From assembly GCA_022113835.1 (NCBI GenBank), contig JAILWY010000011.1:1178001-1242000 (forward strand): a stretch of 64,000 nt of DNA. The letters run 5' to 3'. The notes beneath the pieces were generated by a model, which searched no databases, was not told the origin of the DNA, and saw nothing but the letters and a program-made list of their open reading frames with translations. This stretch comes from Atopsyche davidsoni. Its lineage: Eukaryota; Arthropoda; Insecta; Trichoptera; Hydrobiosidae. This document shows, piece after piece, positions 1 to 13,461 of the stretch (within the stretch, counting starts at the first letter, position 1; every line of letters starts with the position of its first letter). The translations under genes and the position numbers were made by a program.

Positions 1-1084
1 AAACAACTATAAAATTTATTAATGATTTTTCTACATTTCGACTCAGGTGGCTAAGTTTCGTTAGCCACAGATGGAGAAAAATTTAAATACGGCTTTTCCA
101 GCAGAACCAGCAAAAATTTTAAGTTAGTTTTTAATCATATACTATTATAAATTTAAAAAAAAATTGTATATGTAAATCTTACGAGATACATAGGTAAAAT
201 GTCTTTCAGCCGATACCTTTACTTTTGACACACCGTGTATATTAAATGTGATAAATATTTTACGTAAAAGCATTAAGGAGCCGTTTAGTATTAAGACTAC
301 AATTGTTGCTTAATTTTCAAGACCATTTCTATTCAGAATGTGTTGTGCATTTTCGGGTTGCGCGTTCTTCCGTGCGTTGATCATTTTTCATACAAACAAA
401 GTAATTTCTCCAGAGACACATTAATTGCTTATACGTTTTCTTACTTTTTATTTGATATATTAGACACAAATACACAAAGAGTCATACTTATCAAATTAAA
501 AATAAACAAAACTTAAATTTAAATACACACCTCAACTATTAATAACTAATGAGCTATTCATTTTTCACAAAAATATTTCAAACCGGTAAATTTAGTTAAT
601 TTAATACTCCGTATTTGCGAACACGAATATGAATATCTGAGTTGCTTGGAGATTACGACATTTATTTATTTTTTAGAGAATTTATTCATATGTCACAATT
701 CTGAATTGCAGTGTTGTTCATTCTTGTAAAAAGGAGAACGGGCATTTTTAAAAAAATCAGCATGAAAATCTAAAAAATATTTTTCAGCAATATTGGTTTT
801 TTTTTTTTCGAATGCTTAACGTATACAAAGTACATCTGCGTGAGTTAAAAAATGGTTATTTAAAATTATTCAACAGTTTTTGATTGCACGTTCACTTGGG
901 TGTCTTTGCGTAGGAACATTTCGGTAGATCACATCCGCCGGCGTTTCAACTTGACCACAAGGCTTGAGTCGGTTACGGCGGCGCGACCTAGACACCGATC
1001 CGGCGACACATTAGCAACGTCCGGGCGCGCGTTCCTCGCCGCCGCGTCACTTTCTCTCGGAAACGTGATTTGTCCGATGCATAA

Positions 1085-1195
1085 TTAGCAGATGTACATC
1101 GGCACAGTGACTCGGGTCTTAGAAATCCAACCGCACTGCATTTGCCCGCGACTCGAGTGGTGTTGCAGAACCAGTGGCGTGCGGTCCACGCAGCC
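1085..1195 (+). repeat. Interspersed repeat R1, copy 1
   Basis: A GC-richer block of about 110 bp recurs almost unchanged at 1736-1845, and its first 40 bp recur at 2464-2505. The shared text runs from a TTAGCAGATGTACATC start to a GTGGCGTGCGGTCCA end. The 1.9-kb copy is followed directly by the hAT-type MITE. No coding potential or known family is recognised. Confidence 0.6.
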
Positions 1196-1461
1196 CTATA
1201 GTATACTTAAAAATCAACATTTAAACGTGCGGTCCATATAAGCAATAAAGAGCTGTTTGTTTTGTCCTGTCGACCCTTTGTCGAATTTTCCTGTTTTTCG
1301 TATACCCCTTGCCTTGCTAATATTGAATTTTTACATTTGTCTGTTATATCTGAAATATTTTAAACAGGGGTCCGTTATATCCAGGTTTTACTGTATACCT
1401 TTATAAATTAAAATACACAAAATGCAAAAATAGTACCATCCACTAAAAAAAATCAATACTT

Positions 1462-1710
1462 TTAATGGGAGGGATGGGTCTGATGCATTGATAGAAAATT
1501 TTCAATATTTGGCTTCAAATAAGTCAGATTTATCTTTAAATCTCCTCGCCCAGTGATTTCCAATCTATTTATTTTTTTTATAAAAAGAATGGCAACCGCA
1601 CTGAAACCTCTTTCCACGTGGAATAAAGATGGAAAAGCTATCAAAAACCTTCTTGCGATAGTCCATAATGCAGGATAAATAGCAGGTATGTCTATTTGAA
1701 GCCAAAATTA
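1462..1710 (-). pseudogene. hAT-superfamily transposase, C-terminal remnant
   Basis: Read on the minus strand, this encodes a fragment ending in the dimerisation region of domesticated or ZBED/SCAND3-like hAT transposases: an IAFPSLFHVERGFSAV core followed by KKINRLEITGRGDLK and a short HQTHPSH end. The open part (60 codons, 1462-1644) is joined upstream by decayed sequence with WLQ-DIPAIYPAL, the element preceding this core in the family. No BED finger or catalytic core is present, so it is a dead 3' fragment. A related fragment lies upstream of gene D at 39080-39195. Confidence 0.7.
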
Positions 1711-1735
1711 ATGATGATTATTAGCAGCATTATTA

Positions 1736-1845
1736 GCAGATGTACATCAACACAGTGACTCGGGTCTAGAAATCCAACCGCGCTGCATTTGCTTGCGACT
1801 CGAGTGGTGTTGCAGAACCAGTGGCGTGCGGTCCACACAGCCCTC
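1736..1845 (+). repeat. Interspersed repeat R1, copy 2
   Basis: Near-identical direct copy of 1085-1195, with a few substitutions and a one-base indel. A GTGGCGTGCGGTCCA tail motif appears again at about 1882-1900, just before the MITE, as it also does shortly after copy 1. Confidence 0.6.
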
Positions 1846-1913
1846 AAAAATAAGCATTTAGGCTGGATTAAATGTTGTTTTTAATCCAGTGGCGTGCGGT
1901 CCATATAAGCCAG

Positions 1914-2437
1914 GGGTCGGCAAAGTGTGGCTCTGACACAAATATCCCCGGGTATTGCTTTTAATAAAATTAAAATTAACAACATACAAACCGGACTTAC
2001 TTAAACTTTCCAAGGAGATGCAAGGACATTGTCATGATTTAAATTTATAGATTTTTTTTTTCATTAAAAACGATTTCATCGATTATTGTATTTTCATTTT
2101 TACTTGTAAAACACTTTTTTTTTTTTTACATATGTGTTTTATAAAACTTACTTTTTTTAATTCTTTTTCGTATTACAGTAGCTTTAAGTTTTTATATAAC
2201 ACTTTTTATTTCTTGTCTTTTCAAAATTGTATTATATTAACTTTAAAGCAGGGCGTTTGTTTGATAATAAATATATAAATCAAGTTTTATTCGGTATACC
2301 CGTAATTTAATGTTAAAGTTTCAAATCATTAAATTACGGGTATAATCAAACCAATAAAAATGTTTGGCTCCCAATTATTTTTTTACGTAGTAATGTACAT
2401 ATTTGGCTCTTTAGTTAATAAGTTTGCCGATCCCTAT
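1914..2437. mobile_element. hAT-type non-autonomous element (MITE)
   Basis: The element starts CAGGGGTCGGCAAA and ends TTTGCCGATCCCTA, imperfect 14-bp terminal inverted repeats of the form typical of hAT elements. The 524-bp interior is AT-rich and non-coding, with a hairpin (about 20-bp arms around 2298-2342). An 8-bp target duplication is expected for hAT but is not clear here, suggesting age. Confidence 0.65.
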
Positions 2438-4880
2438 ATTTAAACACACAAATGTATGCATTTTAGCAGATGTATATCGATGCAATGACTCTGGTATGGA
2501 AATTTTGGTATTGAACCCCAAAATCAGATATAGCTTTTTGTCATACGAAGTTTTTTATTTTTTAACTTTGAGGGACACAACATTATTTATTCAAAAATAG
2601 TGTATAAAATCATAAAACTTGTTTTTTTTTTTCTAATTTAAGTTTAATTTTATTCAACATGATAATCGAAAAGAAATGGTTACGCAATACATTTTCTAAT
2701 CAATCTGCTGTGTAAATATATAATCGATACTTTCTCATTATTATATTTCACCGACCGTCTCCAGCGTTCTTTACGCATATATAAATATTACACAATATAT
2801 TATTGAAAACAAATTGAGGATTAATTTCTTTAGTTAAATGATATACAATAGAAGATTGGGCAAAAGATGGGCTACGCTACAAAATTTATTGATTATAATA
2901 TCGTAAGTATTTTTATTTTTGTAAATCACATTCGTTATAGCTTCAGGCTTAATCTGCCACATCACTATCCAGATATGAAACCTCGCATTTTTTATGCATC
3001 AAACGTAAGACAATTATGTTTTTTTTATATTCGCATTACATTTATTTATGTTTAGATATTTGCATAAGAGTTTTAAAAAATGATTTGCCAATTATATTCT
3101 ACATACAATCACTATTTCTTATTAACTGTTTATTGATTTAAAATATATATTACATGTGTGGCTTTAACTTGCTTAATATTGCTTAAGATTTTAAATGACC
3201 TGCTGGATTTTTTTTAAAAATTATTGGAATTTTTCTGGTGTATGAAAGGCACAACTGATGATATTTTCATATAATTTCTTGATACAAAGTCAAGAAAAAT
3301 ACTCTCTGGTATCCTACTTCATTTTAGTTTTTACTGCTAAAACACATGCGCAATTTTTTGTTATTGTTTTGAACTACATAGCTATTTTATGTTTTTCTGT
3401 TTCTTTTTATTTTAATTCTATTATTTTTTGGCATCATAAATAAATAAATATTTGCATAATAATTTATAAACCTGTATTATATTCGTAATACGTAGTGTTA
3501 ATGTTGAATACTTTTAAAATAAACTATATTTATTATGTTTTAAAAAATCCGTCCACCTTCACCTAGTTTACATAAAACACGTTTGAACAGTTAAACTGCA
3601 GTAAATTTTAATTGATTGTTTTGTAATTATATGCATATTTCGCTTTTTATTATTGTATATGCGTTTTTTGATCTAGATTTGATGCAATAAAATTTTTACT
3701 TCGTAATAACGAACCCTCATTAGCATACTGTACGGGTCCTTCAAATCAGTATGATTTTTCAGGATGCCAATGTCCCACTAACGAGCGTCCACATAATTTT
3801 TTTAAGAATGGATAATTACAATACTGTTTGTATAATGGACTTAAAGTAACAGACAAGTATGTTTCAATAAATTCAACCTGGGTTTTGATTAAAACTAAAC
3901 TTCTACATGCACAGTGGATCGGTAGTGAGACGGCAGTACGTGCCGGCAGTCACTTTCGCTCTCGCCCATCCGCAGACTCCACTCACCTGCGGGTACGTGC
4001 AGTTGCCAATAGCGAGTATGCAGGGACCTGATCTACCTGTAAAACCAGTGCAGAATTCCACGATGCAATGCACTGAACATCGTGACACATATTTCTTGTT
4101 TTTGAGTACATCACTAAAAACCTATTTTAAAACGCGCGGCGTATCGATTTTGAGCTGTGAGTAAATGATTCCAAAACAACATTTTCATTTTCCTAGAAAA
4201 TTTTCATGAATTTCACGTGTGACATGATTTTATTATTAGAGTTTCTCTCACGTGCTGAAGCAAAAAAACATAGTTTTGTTTTAAAAGTTTTAAATACACT
4301 CTATACAAGAATCTAGAACTCTGTGGTCGTCAAGCAAGCACGCTTACAACTTAACTGCGAGGCGGATTTGTCGCGGTCGATATACATTAGCTTAGGAAAG
4401 AAAGGGTTTTCAACTCGATTGGCAAATGTCATTAATCGATTCCTTACCACATCGGTGTGGTTAAATTCGGTTTTGCATATTTTAAAATGTATATTGTTTC
4501 ATCAGCGGCGGAAAGTGAAATGCGACAAAGTCCATTCAAAACTTCGATTGTACGAAGAAGAATGTCTTATTTGAATGATGCGCTGGCCGACTACTAATTA
4601 CATTCTTTCAACTACTAGACTCCCGCCCACCGACGCTGTTTGGATTAGAGACTGCCTGGCGGCAAGCACCGTGCACTTGAGCATCGTTGAATAATACTTA
4701 TGTCTAGGATATCATTAGCAAGACGAGTGTGAAATATTAGAATACAATTAATGGATTTATTTTTTGTCTTGATATACGCTTATTTATAATGCATTGATAA
4801 CGTGACCGCGTGACCCCACGTCGTGGTGCGGACCAACCCTGGACCTCGGCTTGTCGCCGACTGGCAGTGCTCGGCTCGCG

Positions 4881-4930
4881 TGCCTTCGGGTGTCTTCGGG
4901 CGTCTTCGGGAGTCTTCGGACGTCTTCGGG
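4881..4930 (+). repeat. Five tandem 10-bp units inside a GC-rich island
   Basis: Five consecutive decamers of the form NNTCTTCGGG (TGCCTTCGGG first, then TGTCTTCGGG, CGTCTTCGGG, AGTCTTCGGA, CGTCTTCGGG). The surrounding 4800-5030 island is GC-rich in AT-rich DNA, and open frames run on both strands without resembling any protein I know. Confidence 0.8.
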
Positions 4931-5352
4931 CACTTCCGCCGCCCGCACGCGGTGAAAGCCCTCGCGTCACGCGCCGCCGCTCCCGCTCCGACCCTGATAC
5001 TTCCTCCGGGAAATTGCACGCATTTTCCATGGTTTTTATTTTTTTTGAGAATGTGTCTGCTTCCGCCGTGCTCCATCGAGTAAAATTATTCATAATTATT
5101 CAATATTTTTTTTGCATTTTTATCAGTTGTTATAAAAATACTGAATTTAATTTTAAACACTTTTTTTCTACAACATCATGCTTTTTGAACATATGTTTAA
5201 TAATACTAAGTTTTATCATATAAAAATAAAAACCTGTGCGAGTCAAGATGTTTCTATTTATTAAATAAAATATATCCTAAATATTATTTAAAATTTAATG
5301 TCACAGGGATGCAGGAATCAAAATAATAATTCTCTTCTAAAAATATTTAATT

Positions 5353-5545
5353 GGCATAATAAGTACGTTGTTTCACTTATAGGATATGATTGTTAAAAAT
5401 TCATGCTTAGTACAAGTGATTCGTTTGTATAATTGGTAATGCACCACCGGCCATGTAAGCTTTAGGGATGTGGGTTTAAATCCCACACAAATCACGATGA
5501 TATTTTTCTAAGAGTTTCTTTAATCGATTTTCAATATTTGAAAAA
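5353..5545 (+). repeat. tRNA-containing interspersed repeat (SINE-like), copy 1
   Basis: A tRNA-like segment (5416-5495) has 5' GTGATT pairing with 3' AATCAC, and a perfect T-arm (GTGGG, loop TTTAAAT, CCCAC). It sits in a longer repeat. Homology with the copies at 7.0 and 49.4 kb extends about 60 bp upstream (TTGTTAAAAATTC) and about 30 bp downstream (GATATTTTTCTAAGAGTTTC). That shared flank makes it a dispersed repeat rather than a functional tRNA gene. Position 33 of the presumed anticodon loop is not T. Confidence 0.6.
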
Positions 5546-6739
5546 ATGTACTCAATCATTATCAATAATAATTCTCATTGTTTTTTTGTTCTTAATAAAC
5601 ATCACAAATCATCCAGAGGCGTTATTTTAAATTAAAACGTTATTGGCCGTTTACCGTTTGTGTCTGTTGTGCCGCAGCGTGTGCCGGCAGCTATGGTTTT
5701 TCAGATTCTGAACACAACGCGCGCTGATCAACGGTGTCGATTATTTCTTATTAATGATTTCAGTCGGTTTTTATGAAGGTTATGTAATTTCAGTAAAAAG
5801 ATAAATACCAGTGATTAAGCGCTTTTCTTCAATGCGGGTTATTTTCCCCGCTTTTTGTGGGATAAAAGACAATACAGGCGTTTTTTGCTGGCAGGTGTGC
5901 AATATAATACAACTTATGATTATTTATATTTTGTTAAGCAATAATATTAATATTAATCGTGTTTTTCGTTGATACAATAAAAATAATATACGTTTTTGCA
6001 AAGTAATATGTTTGCAATAAATAACGTAGAATTATTTGTACTTTTTTTCTGTTTATTTACCAAACAAATACATAAATACTTTTTTTTATGTATACAGCTG
6101 GATAAGAATAATATATTTGCATTTAAAAATTAATTAGATTGTATTACTTTGCAAAACAAAAATTATTTGTTTATGGGTTGTGATAACAGCGACAGATGAT
6201 AGCTTGTTAACTAACTAAGTAAACTTTAATTACTACAGATCTGAGTTGATTCACAGACTGTGCATTATTCATATATCTTGTTGACTTAGCTCAGTTGACT
6301 TAAATAAAATTTCACTTATCTCGTAATACGAATTAAGCTTTGAGTTACAGTGGTTTAAATTAGAGATGTGCTTCAGCATTACTTAAAACGATATACGCGT
6401 GGATTTAGTTTGTAATCTAACACCGAGACTTACGCGGGCGTAACTTGACGTACCGTTTATTTGTTGAATGGAGGCTGAGGTAGTTTTACTCACTCATAAT
6501 CGTAGGCGTATAAGATTGGAGTAAGCACACCGTTTTGAAAACATTTTTTTTTTAATTAGCTAGTTTTTATGAGTCTTTACGTTTTTCAAGTAGAACAGAA
6601 TAAGTTAAAACTGAATAGTCAAACTTATTTGATTAAATGTGTACATAATTGAATTTTTATCTACCGTTGGAAACTACGCTTTTTAGTGTTGAATTATCAT
6701 TAAGTGGAGTATTTTTTCTGTGATTTTAAATCAATAGTT

Positions 6740-6945
6740 TTTAAGAAATTCAATATTTTTGACAAAGAGTACTTGGTGAAATTCCATTTTAATATTTTTG
6801 AGTAAAATACTTGAGTGATTTTCCACATGTTCGTTTTTATTTGTTATTCAAACAGATAATGATAATGCCAATGTGAAAGGTTGGCGAAACCGGTCAAAAA
6901 TAAAAACGAACATGTGGAAAATCACTCAAGTATTTTACTCAATAG
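6740..6945. mobile_element. Foldback MITE family FB1, copy 1
   Basis: Arms of about 44 bp (6799-6844 and 6898-6941) are near-perfect inverted repeats (TGAGTAAAATACTTGAGTGA against its complement). Between them lies AATGCCAATGTGAAAGG and GGCGAAACCGGTC. To the left is a shared AGTACTTGGTGAAATTCCAT flank. No coding content. Confidence 0.75.
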
Positions 6946-6984
6946 TTTTTGATTGATATGATCAAGTAATTCACTCATTGAAAA

Positions 6985-7160
6985 ATTATTAAAGAAACTC
7001 TCAGAAAAATATCATCGTGACTTGTGCGGGATTCGAAACCCACATCCCCAAGCTTACGTGGCTGGTGCATTTAACCAATTATGCTAACGAGCCACCGGTA
7101 CTTAGCGAGAATTTTTAACAACCTATATGTGAAACAACGTACTTATTGTGACAGTCTTCA
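6985..7160 (-). repeat. tRNA-containing interspersed repeat (SINE-like), copy 2
   Basis: Inverted copy of the 5.4-kb repeat. The tRNA-like core is 7017-7095 (minus strand), with GTGGG and CCCGC arms around TTTCGAA, and the same tail of GATATTTTTCTGAGAGTTTC lies at its 3' side. Upstream homology with copy 1 covers the GTACGTTGTTTCAC and TTGTTAAAAATTC blocks. Confidence 0.6.
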
Positions 7161-7245
7161 CAAAAGTCAATATACAATAGTTTTTGTTTTAAAAATCATG
7201 ATATCACCAAAGAATTACCTATTACCTAATTTTTACCTTATCTTC

Positions 7246-7247
<2 letters not shown>

Positions 7248-7283
<36 letters not shown>
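7248..7283 (+). repeat. (TA)n(TG)n microsatellite
   Basis: A compound dinucleotide run, TA repeats followed directly by TG repeats, in non-coding DNA. Confidence 0.9.
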
Positions 7284-10200
7284 CTACTCCAAAATAGAGT
7301 TACCAGGATTTAAACCTAATCTTTTTTTATTCTAATTTAAAACAGACATCTGGCTTGCTTTACGCATGGTGAGCACTTCTGATGCAAGAATATTTAATTT
7401 CAAACAGCAAACATTGAACACGTGTACCTGAGTGCACACGTGAGCGTCCCCGGACCTCCTGTTGCATGCGCGGGTGCGGTAACCACTCCACGTTACCTCC
7501 TCGGACATACTGTCAAATTATACACGGTTAACTGATGACAAGCCCACTCAAATGCGTCTCGTGTTATCCACATTCGTATATAACATGTATATACTATTGT
7601 ATATAATGATAACGAGAATCGGCCTGTTTGCAATGTGGCCCTTTTGTATACCTCTTCTCCATTTTTGTTCTCATTTCCTACCATGTAAACTTTGCACACG
7701 GATCTACGGCACTGTCGTCACCGGCGCTGTATACACTAATTAAGCCGTTTCAATGAACATTTTCCGTGGACGCAAGAAACGTCGCTCCTTTTCGTCATCC
7801 ACGCATACTAATCGGCCGCGGCAGTCTCTCTGCTAGAAGCCCAAGGCTGAAGTTCCCCCGTCGCGATCTTGACTTCATGATTTCTACGAATCAACCTCAA
7901 CCCATCCTGAAAACTATGAGGTCAAAAAGGAATGAAACATCTGATCGTGTAATTCGGGAAATCGATTTCATAAAATACTGTTGCACATCCGAAAAAAAAT
8001 CTGATTAAAAAAAGTCCGAATCCAACAATGAAATGATTTGGAAAAATATTAGATTGAACCCTTAACAATTTGTAATAGAAACAAACGTTGTGAAAATCTA
8101 GGAACGACCCCCGGAGATATCAACAAATTTATTACTTTCCAAACCGCTACGTAAGCGCTAACAGTTCCTTCCATACATTCGCAGAGAGATCATCATCCAT
8201 TAGTTCATAAAAACGGATCACGTTGCATAGTATTTTTTTATAAGTAATTGATCGGATCGTGGCGTCAGTAGAGTGTAATTTTTGCTGAGGTTATTAAAAA
8301 CGTGTTTTTTTTTTTTCAGTCACAATTATTAATTTAGTATCTTTTTCACCACAATCGTAAAAAAAGTAAAAATTGATGGATTTTCCGCTTACGACAATGA
8401 AGTTTAATTGCTGTTGAAGTCGCAATATTTTTTTTTATGAAACCGGTAAAATTTTCTAGATTTATCACTAGTGCATCTTGAGTGTCTTATCAATGCAATT
8501 TTTACCCATTGAAAGACGAATAATTTCAGTCCATTGGTGGTTGACTGTGACTGTCTACATTTTTTTTAACATTATAAATTAAATTTTAATAACTGAAATG
8601 AATGAACTTTATTCGCAATATGTTTTTTTTTTTATTGATTCGCACATTTATTTATCAAGGACAGTCTCGTAATTTGTAAGTATGTTAAGTATTTAGTATG
8701 ATTGGCTTCAAGCAATGAAGGATGTTCGTAATCTCCTGGCAAGTTGATTTTTCATATTTGTTATGCATATTCGTGTGTGCATCGATCCTCCCCTTTTCGA
8801 TCACGTATTCTTCGGGGTGGGTGGAGGTTGCTTCGTGAGTTCGAGGTAGGTTGGTGAAATCGATGAGCAACACCTGCTCCACCAGGCGGGCTTGCGCAAG
8901 CGGTCAGATGTCCCCGTAACTTTCTTCAAACGTTTTCACGCAAGATTCATTCGTTTTAGGTAATAACCACGTATCGACATACTTCCGCTTAACCCAATAC
9001 ATTTTAAAAATACATGCAATAAAAGTCTAACATTTTCAGGAAATAAAATCAGTCTGCGTGGATTTCCGTGATAATGTGTTTTCTATGTCCACCAAGTGAT
9101 CTAAAAAACTTTCTTTGTAATTGTATTTTTCGATACATTTGCAGGGCTCTACGTTAAATTTAATGGAGAGCTCATAATTTGTCAGTGCGTCTCTCGCGTT
9201 GTCTCTGTAACACTCGCACAGCGTGTCTGCATTGTCTCCGAGGACAAGTGTCGTTACAGTAATTAACAGTGTGGCACGAGGAAGCGCCGGTCGTTATCCT
9301 CTCAACACTCGGCCTGACACACCTGCTGAGTGAGACTTTGAAGACACGGTGTGTAATAAGAATACATAATTCTTTTTCACAGATCATAACGTTTAGTTAT
9401 CGGCTGCTTAGCTCGGTAGTTAATTAATCACGAGTTTAAGTGTTAACTAATTTTTTGTACTAAGTCGCTTCATTTCTTATATTCAATAAGGAAAAAATAT
9501 TTTTTTAATAACATTTATTGTTTTTGATATCATATACTATCTTTTTTTTTAAATGAAAATATTTACAAGGACTGAAAGCGTCCACTCTCACTTTCAGCAA
9601 TACCACAGTCTTGTCAGTTTTATGATAAAATAAACCATGGATTATTTCAAAATAAACATAGATCGCATTAATGATATCACGTTCCGTGAAATGCCAGGTT
9701 GTTCTTGTAGTCACCCGATATGATGCTTTATTTTAATGGCTATATTCTCAATTTACTCACCACAGCAAATCAGGCGGTAACTCGAGCCTACTCCTGCGGC
9801 AACCTTGCGGTCTAGGGAATGTTTTTTTTTCTTCCATTCAACGTGTATTAATGGAGGAACGTTCAAATATCTTATTATTGTTTAAGATCGGAAGTTGTTG
9901 ATAGAAATCAGTGTCGAACTCTACTGAACAAAACCAATACTCAGAAACAATATTAATTTTATTATACTTATATAATATCGGCACATAGATAGCGTAAGAA
10001 ATACTTCTACTAAAAAAAGTTATCATTTAAACAGGATGAATGATTTTACTTGGGATACTCAATTGGGGTGATTGATATTCAGTCTTTGCGCTACCCGAAT
10101 TCATCCAATTCCAAACCTCACTCCAAAAAAAATCTAAGTACTCTAAAATGTATGTATATAAACATTCCTTACCAAAACATCAAATTCTATATAATATTCC

Positions 10201-11582
10201 CGCGACCGAATTATTTTACACCACATAACAATTAATTACGGAAACCGCTTTATTCTAATCAAGTCGTGAGCGTCAGTCTAATTCGATGCAATTAGTTGAC
10301 ATCGTGAATATTATTTGTTTTGAAAACGCGCACAGGTATCCAGGTGAGACAATACCTGTTGCGCTTCAGCTTTAGCGATACACGCGAGAGTCCGACATTC
10401 ACCGACACGAATAATCAGCATGGCTTTTGCAAAACTTCCTGATTGATTGCCGCGGTATAAATTTTGTACGCAATCGTTGTAACTGAGAGCTTAGAAATTG
10501 GCGAAAATAACATATAGGTGTTATAAAGGTCGAAGGCTTCGCTGTGTCTGATATCTGATGGCCTTTTTTTCATATCTCACGGTACAGATTCCTTGCGATC
10601 TGTTTAGAGATCTAACGTGGCTTCTTGTTTATAATTTGCTTCTCTAGAGACTCGCTCAAACAATTATACAATAATTTTATAACTAAATAAATATAGAATT
10701 GGTTTTTTTACTTCAGTAACATTTAAGGTTATGCATGATAAACTCAGATCATTCATTAGTCAAAAAAATATTGTTAAAAGAAAGTCTATAATGATTTTTT
10801 ATTCAGATTTCAGCAATAAAAAATTATAGATTCAAGCTCGCTTCTCGTCACTGCATCTTTATTTGTAACAGCGAATCTTCATTAGCATTCTTATGTTAAT
10901 TTTATAAACCATCGGCTGCATTTGTTATGAAAATAAAAATGCATCTAACACATAATGATTGTGCATTATATTTATATAACCCCGAAAACTGTTCAATCAT
11001 AATTTATTTGATATTTATAGAAATATAACATTTTTGAATATTTTATTTAAGAGAGGATTTATGTTTATTGCCAATTGCCGCGAGTTCTATAGAGGATGCA
11101 ATTTGCATACGGTAAAGTTTCCATTATTTGAAATGTATAATTTCTTTTATATAGCATTATTTTCGGATTTCTTTCAGTAATGATGTCCATCTTTGGCAAC
11201 CCAAATACTTTTGCGGCGTCATGCTGCTTGAAGGCTTTAAATTCTTCAACAAATAACTCACAATGGATGTTCCCAATATATTCATTCATTTATAAATAAA
11301 ATTAGCAATAGCTGTACTTATTGTAAACCGTGGCGTAATTTCTTTTATTCAGATGATTTTATATTATTTTGCTTGTTTTTTCAAAATTCAATTGATTTGT
11401 AATTTCTCAATGTCATCTCAGCTTACAGTTATTTTGAATATATATATATATATATTGTGTGTGTTTCTCTCAGGTTGTGCTTGAAGGATTATTTTTACAA
11501 AAATGTTACATTGGTCACACTATCTCTACTCGTAAGCTCTATACTAGTAAAACTTTTAGAAGGCTGCTAGTGCGGTCTTTAA

Positions 11583-11791
11583 TATTAATATTTTTGAATA
11601 AAATACTTGAGTGATTTTCCACATGTTCGTTTTTATTTGTGACCGGTTTCGCCAACCTTTCACGTTGGCTTTATCGAACAGAGTCACAAACCGGTCACAA
11701 ATAAAAACGGACATGTAGAAAATCACCCAAATATTTTATTCAAAAATATTAAAATGGAATTCCACCAAGTACTCTCTGTCAAAAATATTGA
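11583..11791. mobile_element. Foldback MITE family FB1, copy 2
   Basis: Arms of about 57 bp (11592-11649 and 11689-11746) pair with a few mismatches and include the ACCGGTTT inner end. The loop carries CGCCAACCTTTCACGTTGGC. The AGTACTCTCTGTC flank is shared with the other copies. Confidence 0.75.
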
Positions 11792-12398
11792 ATGCCTTTA
11801 ATATTCTCAAGGAATAAGGCCACCAGCCACCTTGATAAATCAAGTTCCTTGATCTTGTTCCAATCATTTAAAGGATTTGCCGGAAGTCCACATAGGCGCC
11901 AATTGTAATTGCATAGCCACAAGACAACTATAAATACGAGTATATTACAAATATATTCGATGATAACCTTAAACTCTTAAAACCTAAAACTTAAATAAAA
12001 TTTGAATATCAAAGTTTGATTGAAGTGTAATTTTTGTGGTTATAATTTTATATGATAGCAATGCAAATATCACTCTGTATTTCACTCACAAAAAAAATGT
12101 CTAATTCTATCAACACATATCGGAAGGCCATCATTAAAAAATTTAGACTAATGGAACTTATAAAAAGACGAGGCTTAGCTTCTCGGGTCAAGGTTTATAG
12201 ATTTTTTTATTCTTTAATGTTGAACATAGTTCCCAGAAAAAAAAATTAACAGCAGGACATAACGCCTATCATTTTCAATTTGTCCTTGTACTGACAGGTG
12301 AACCTTAAAATGATACATACTATTTTTAAAAAATTATATTTTAAGATAAGTTTGTTTACCTGTAAGTCGCGTACTCGCTTGCAGTCGTTTCAAATTCA

Positions 12399-12680
12399 AT
12401 GCTTGATTCAAATTGTTTCACTCGGTCACTCACTTTTCAGTCGGCACTCGCTTGTTTTTCTCGGCGCTGTTTTGTTTCCGTCGGTGTTTGTTTGTTTTCC
12501 TCGGCGCGAGTGGTGCGGGCGCCGGGCGGATTGCGACTGGGGCTCTCGGCCCGGCCGCCACCGCCACCGCCGCCGCCACCGCCACCGCCACCGCCACCGC
12601 CACCGCCGGGGAGGGCGACCTCCGCCACGGCCGCGAGCCGCTGGACCTCGTCACGCGCGACGGCCCAAGCACCCTATACA
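12399..12680 (+). repeat. GC-rich island with (CCGCCA)n microsatellite
   Basis: A GC-rich block holds imperfect repeats of a CGGCGCTGTTTTGTTT-like unit (12430-12515) and then a CCGCCA/CCGCCG hexamer array (12555-12608). Several frames stay open on both strands, but the predicted peptides are Pro, Gly, Arg or Ala runs made by the repeat, so I do not call a gene. Confidence 0.7.
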
Positions 12681-13017
12681 TAATAACTTAATATTGCACA
12701 TAAACTCATCACGTTTATTTTTGAATATCACAACATATCACATACTATAAATATTTTTAGTGATTTCTCCAAAAAAATTTTTACGCAATCGTTTTCGCCG
12801 GCTTTCTATACCGACATCTGACTAATCTCATTTTATTAAAAAATAATATAATTTTTTTGAAAGTTCACCAAGTATATCTCAAATATATATCACTTAAATG
12901 CAAAACGTAGATTATCCGGTTCGTATAAAATTTTGAAGTAATTATTGACCGAGTTTTAAGTTCTTCCAATAATGTATTAAATATAATACTTTTTTTCATT
13001 AATTATTTTTTCCACCC

Positions 13018-13170
13018 TTTCAACCGTTCACGTTGGCATTATCCCTCCCTTAAACAATTGTTAAAGGGAGGGAGTTTACTCAATTGCTTGTAATTTTATA
13101 TTCGGCGAAACCGGTCACCAAAATATTAAAATGAAATTCTACCGAGTAGTCTGTGTCAAAAATATTGATT
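13018..13170. mobile_element. Foldback MITE family FB1, copy 3 (rearranged)
   Basis: Retains CACGTTGGCATTAT, GGCGAAACCGGTC and the TAAAATGAAATTCTACCGAGTA flank of the family, but the long arms are missing. An internal hairpin CTCCCT...AGGGAG (13044-13075) replaces part of the loop. Confidence 0.6.
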
Positions 13171-13269
13171 ATTCTTCCAATAAATTATCAGGTGTACTTC
13201 AGATACGTCTTCATGTCGCTCTGATGTTTTGAATCTCAGAATTCATTGATAATTTTTCGAGCAAGTACA

Positions 13270-13461
13270 GGGTTGGGCAGGGAGGTATGGATGATTTGAA
13301 ATAACAGTTACACACTCATTTTTCAACGAAAATTAAATTTTATTTTTTATTTGTGTAACGTGGATGTCGCCATTACAAAAATCTCCTGACGAGCAGATAC
13401 CGCCAAGGTTATATATTACAAGGCGTCCCTTTCAAATCATCCATACCTCCCTGCCTAACCC
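13270..13461. mobile_element. Short foldback element, 32-bp arms
   Basis: Arms 13270-13301 and 13430-13461 are inverted copies with a single mismatch (GGGTTGGGCAGGGAGGTATG against its complement). The 128-bp interior is non-coding. Family unknown. Confidence 0.7.

Noticed and set aside
11065..11289. 74-codon minus-strand frame with ordinary amino-acid composition
   Set aside because: No recognisable motif, no splice context and no homologue elsewhere in the window; it may be a decayed transposon or chance.
12298..12750. 150-codon plus-strand frame rich in Arg/His in the GC island
   Set aside because: The length comes from the (CCGCCA)n array, overlapping frames on both strands are equally open, and nothing resembles a known protein.
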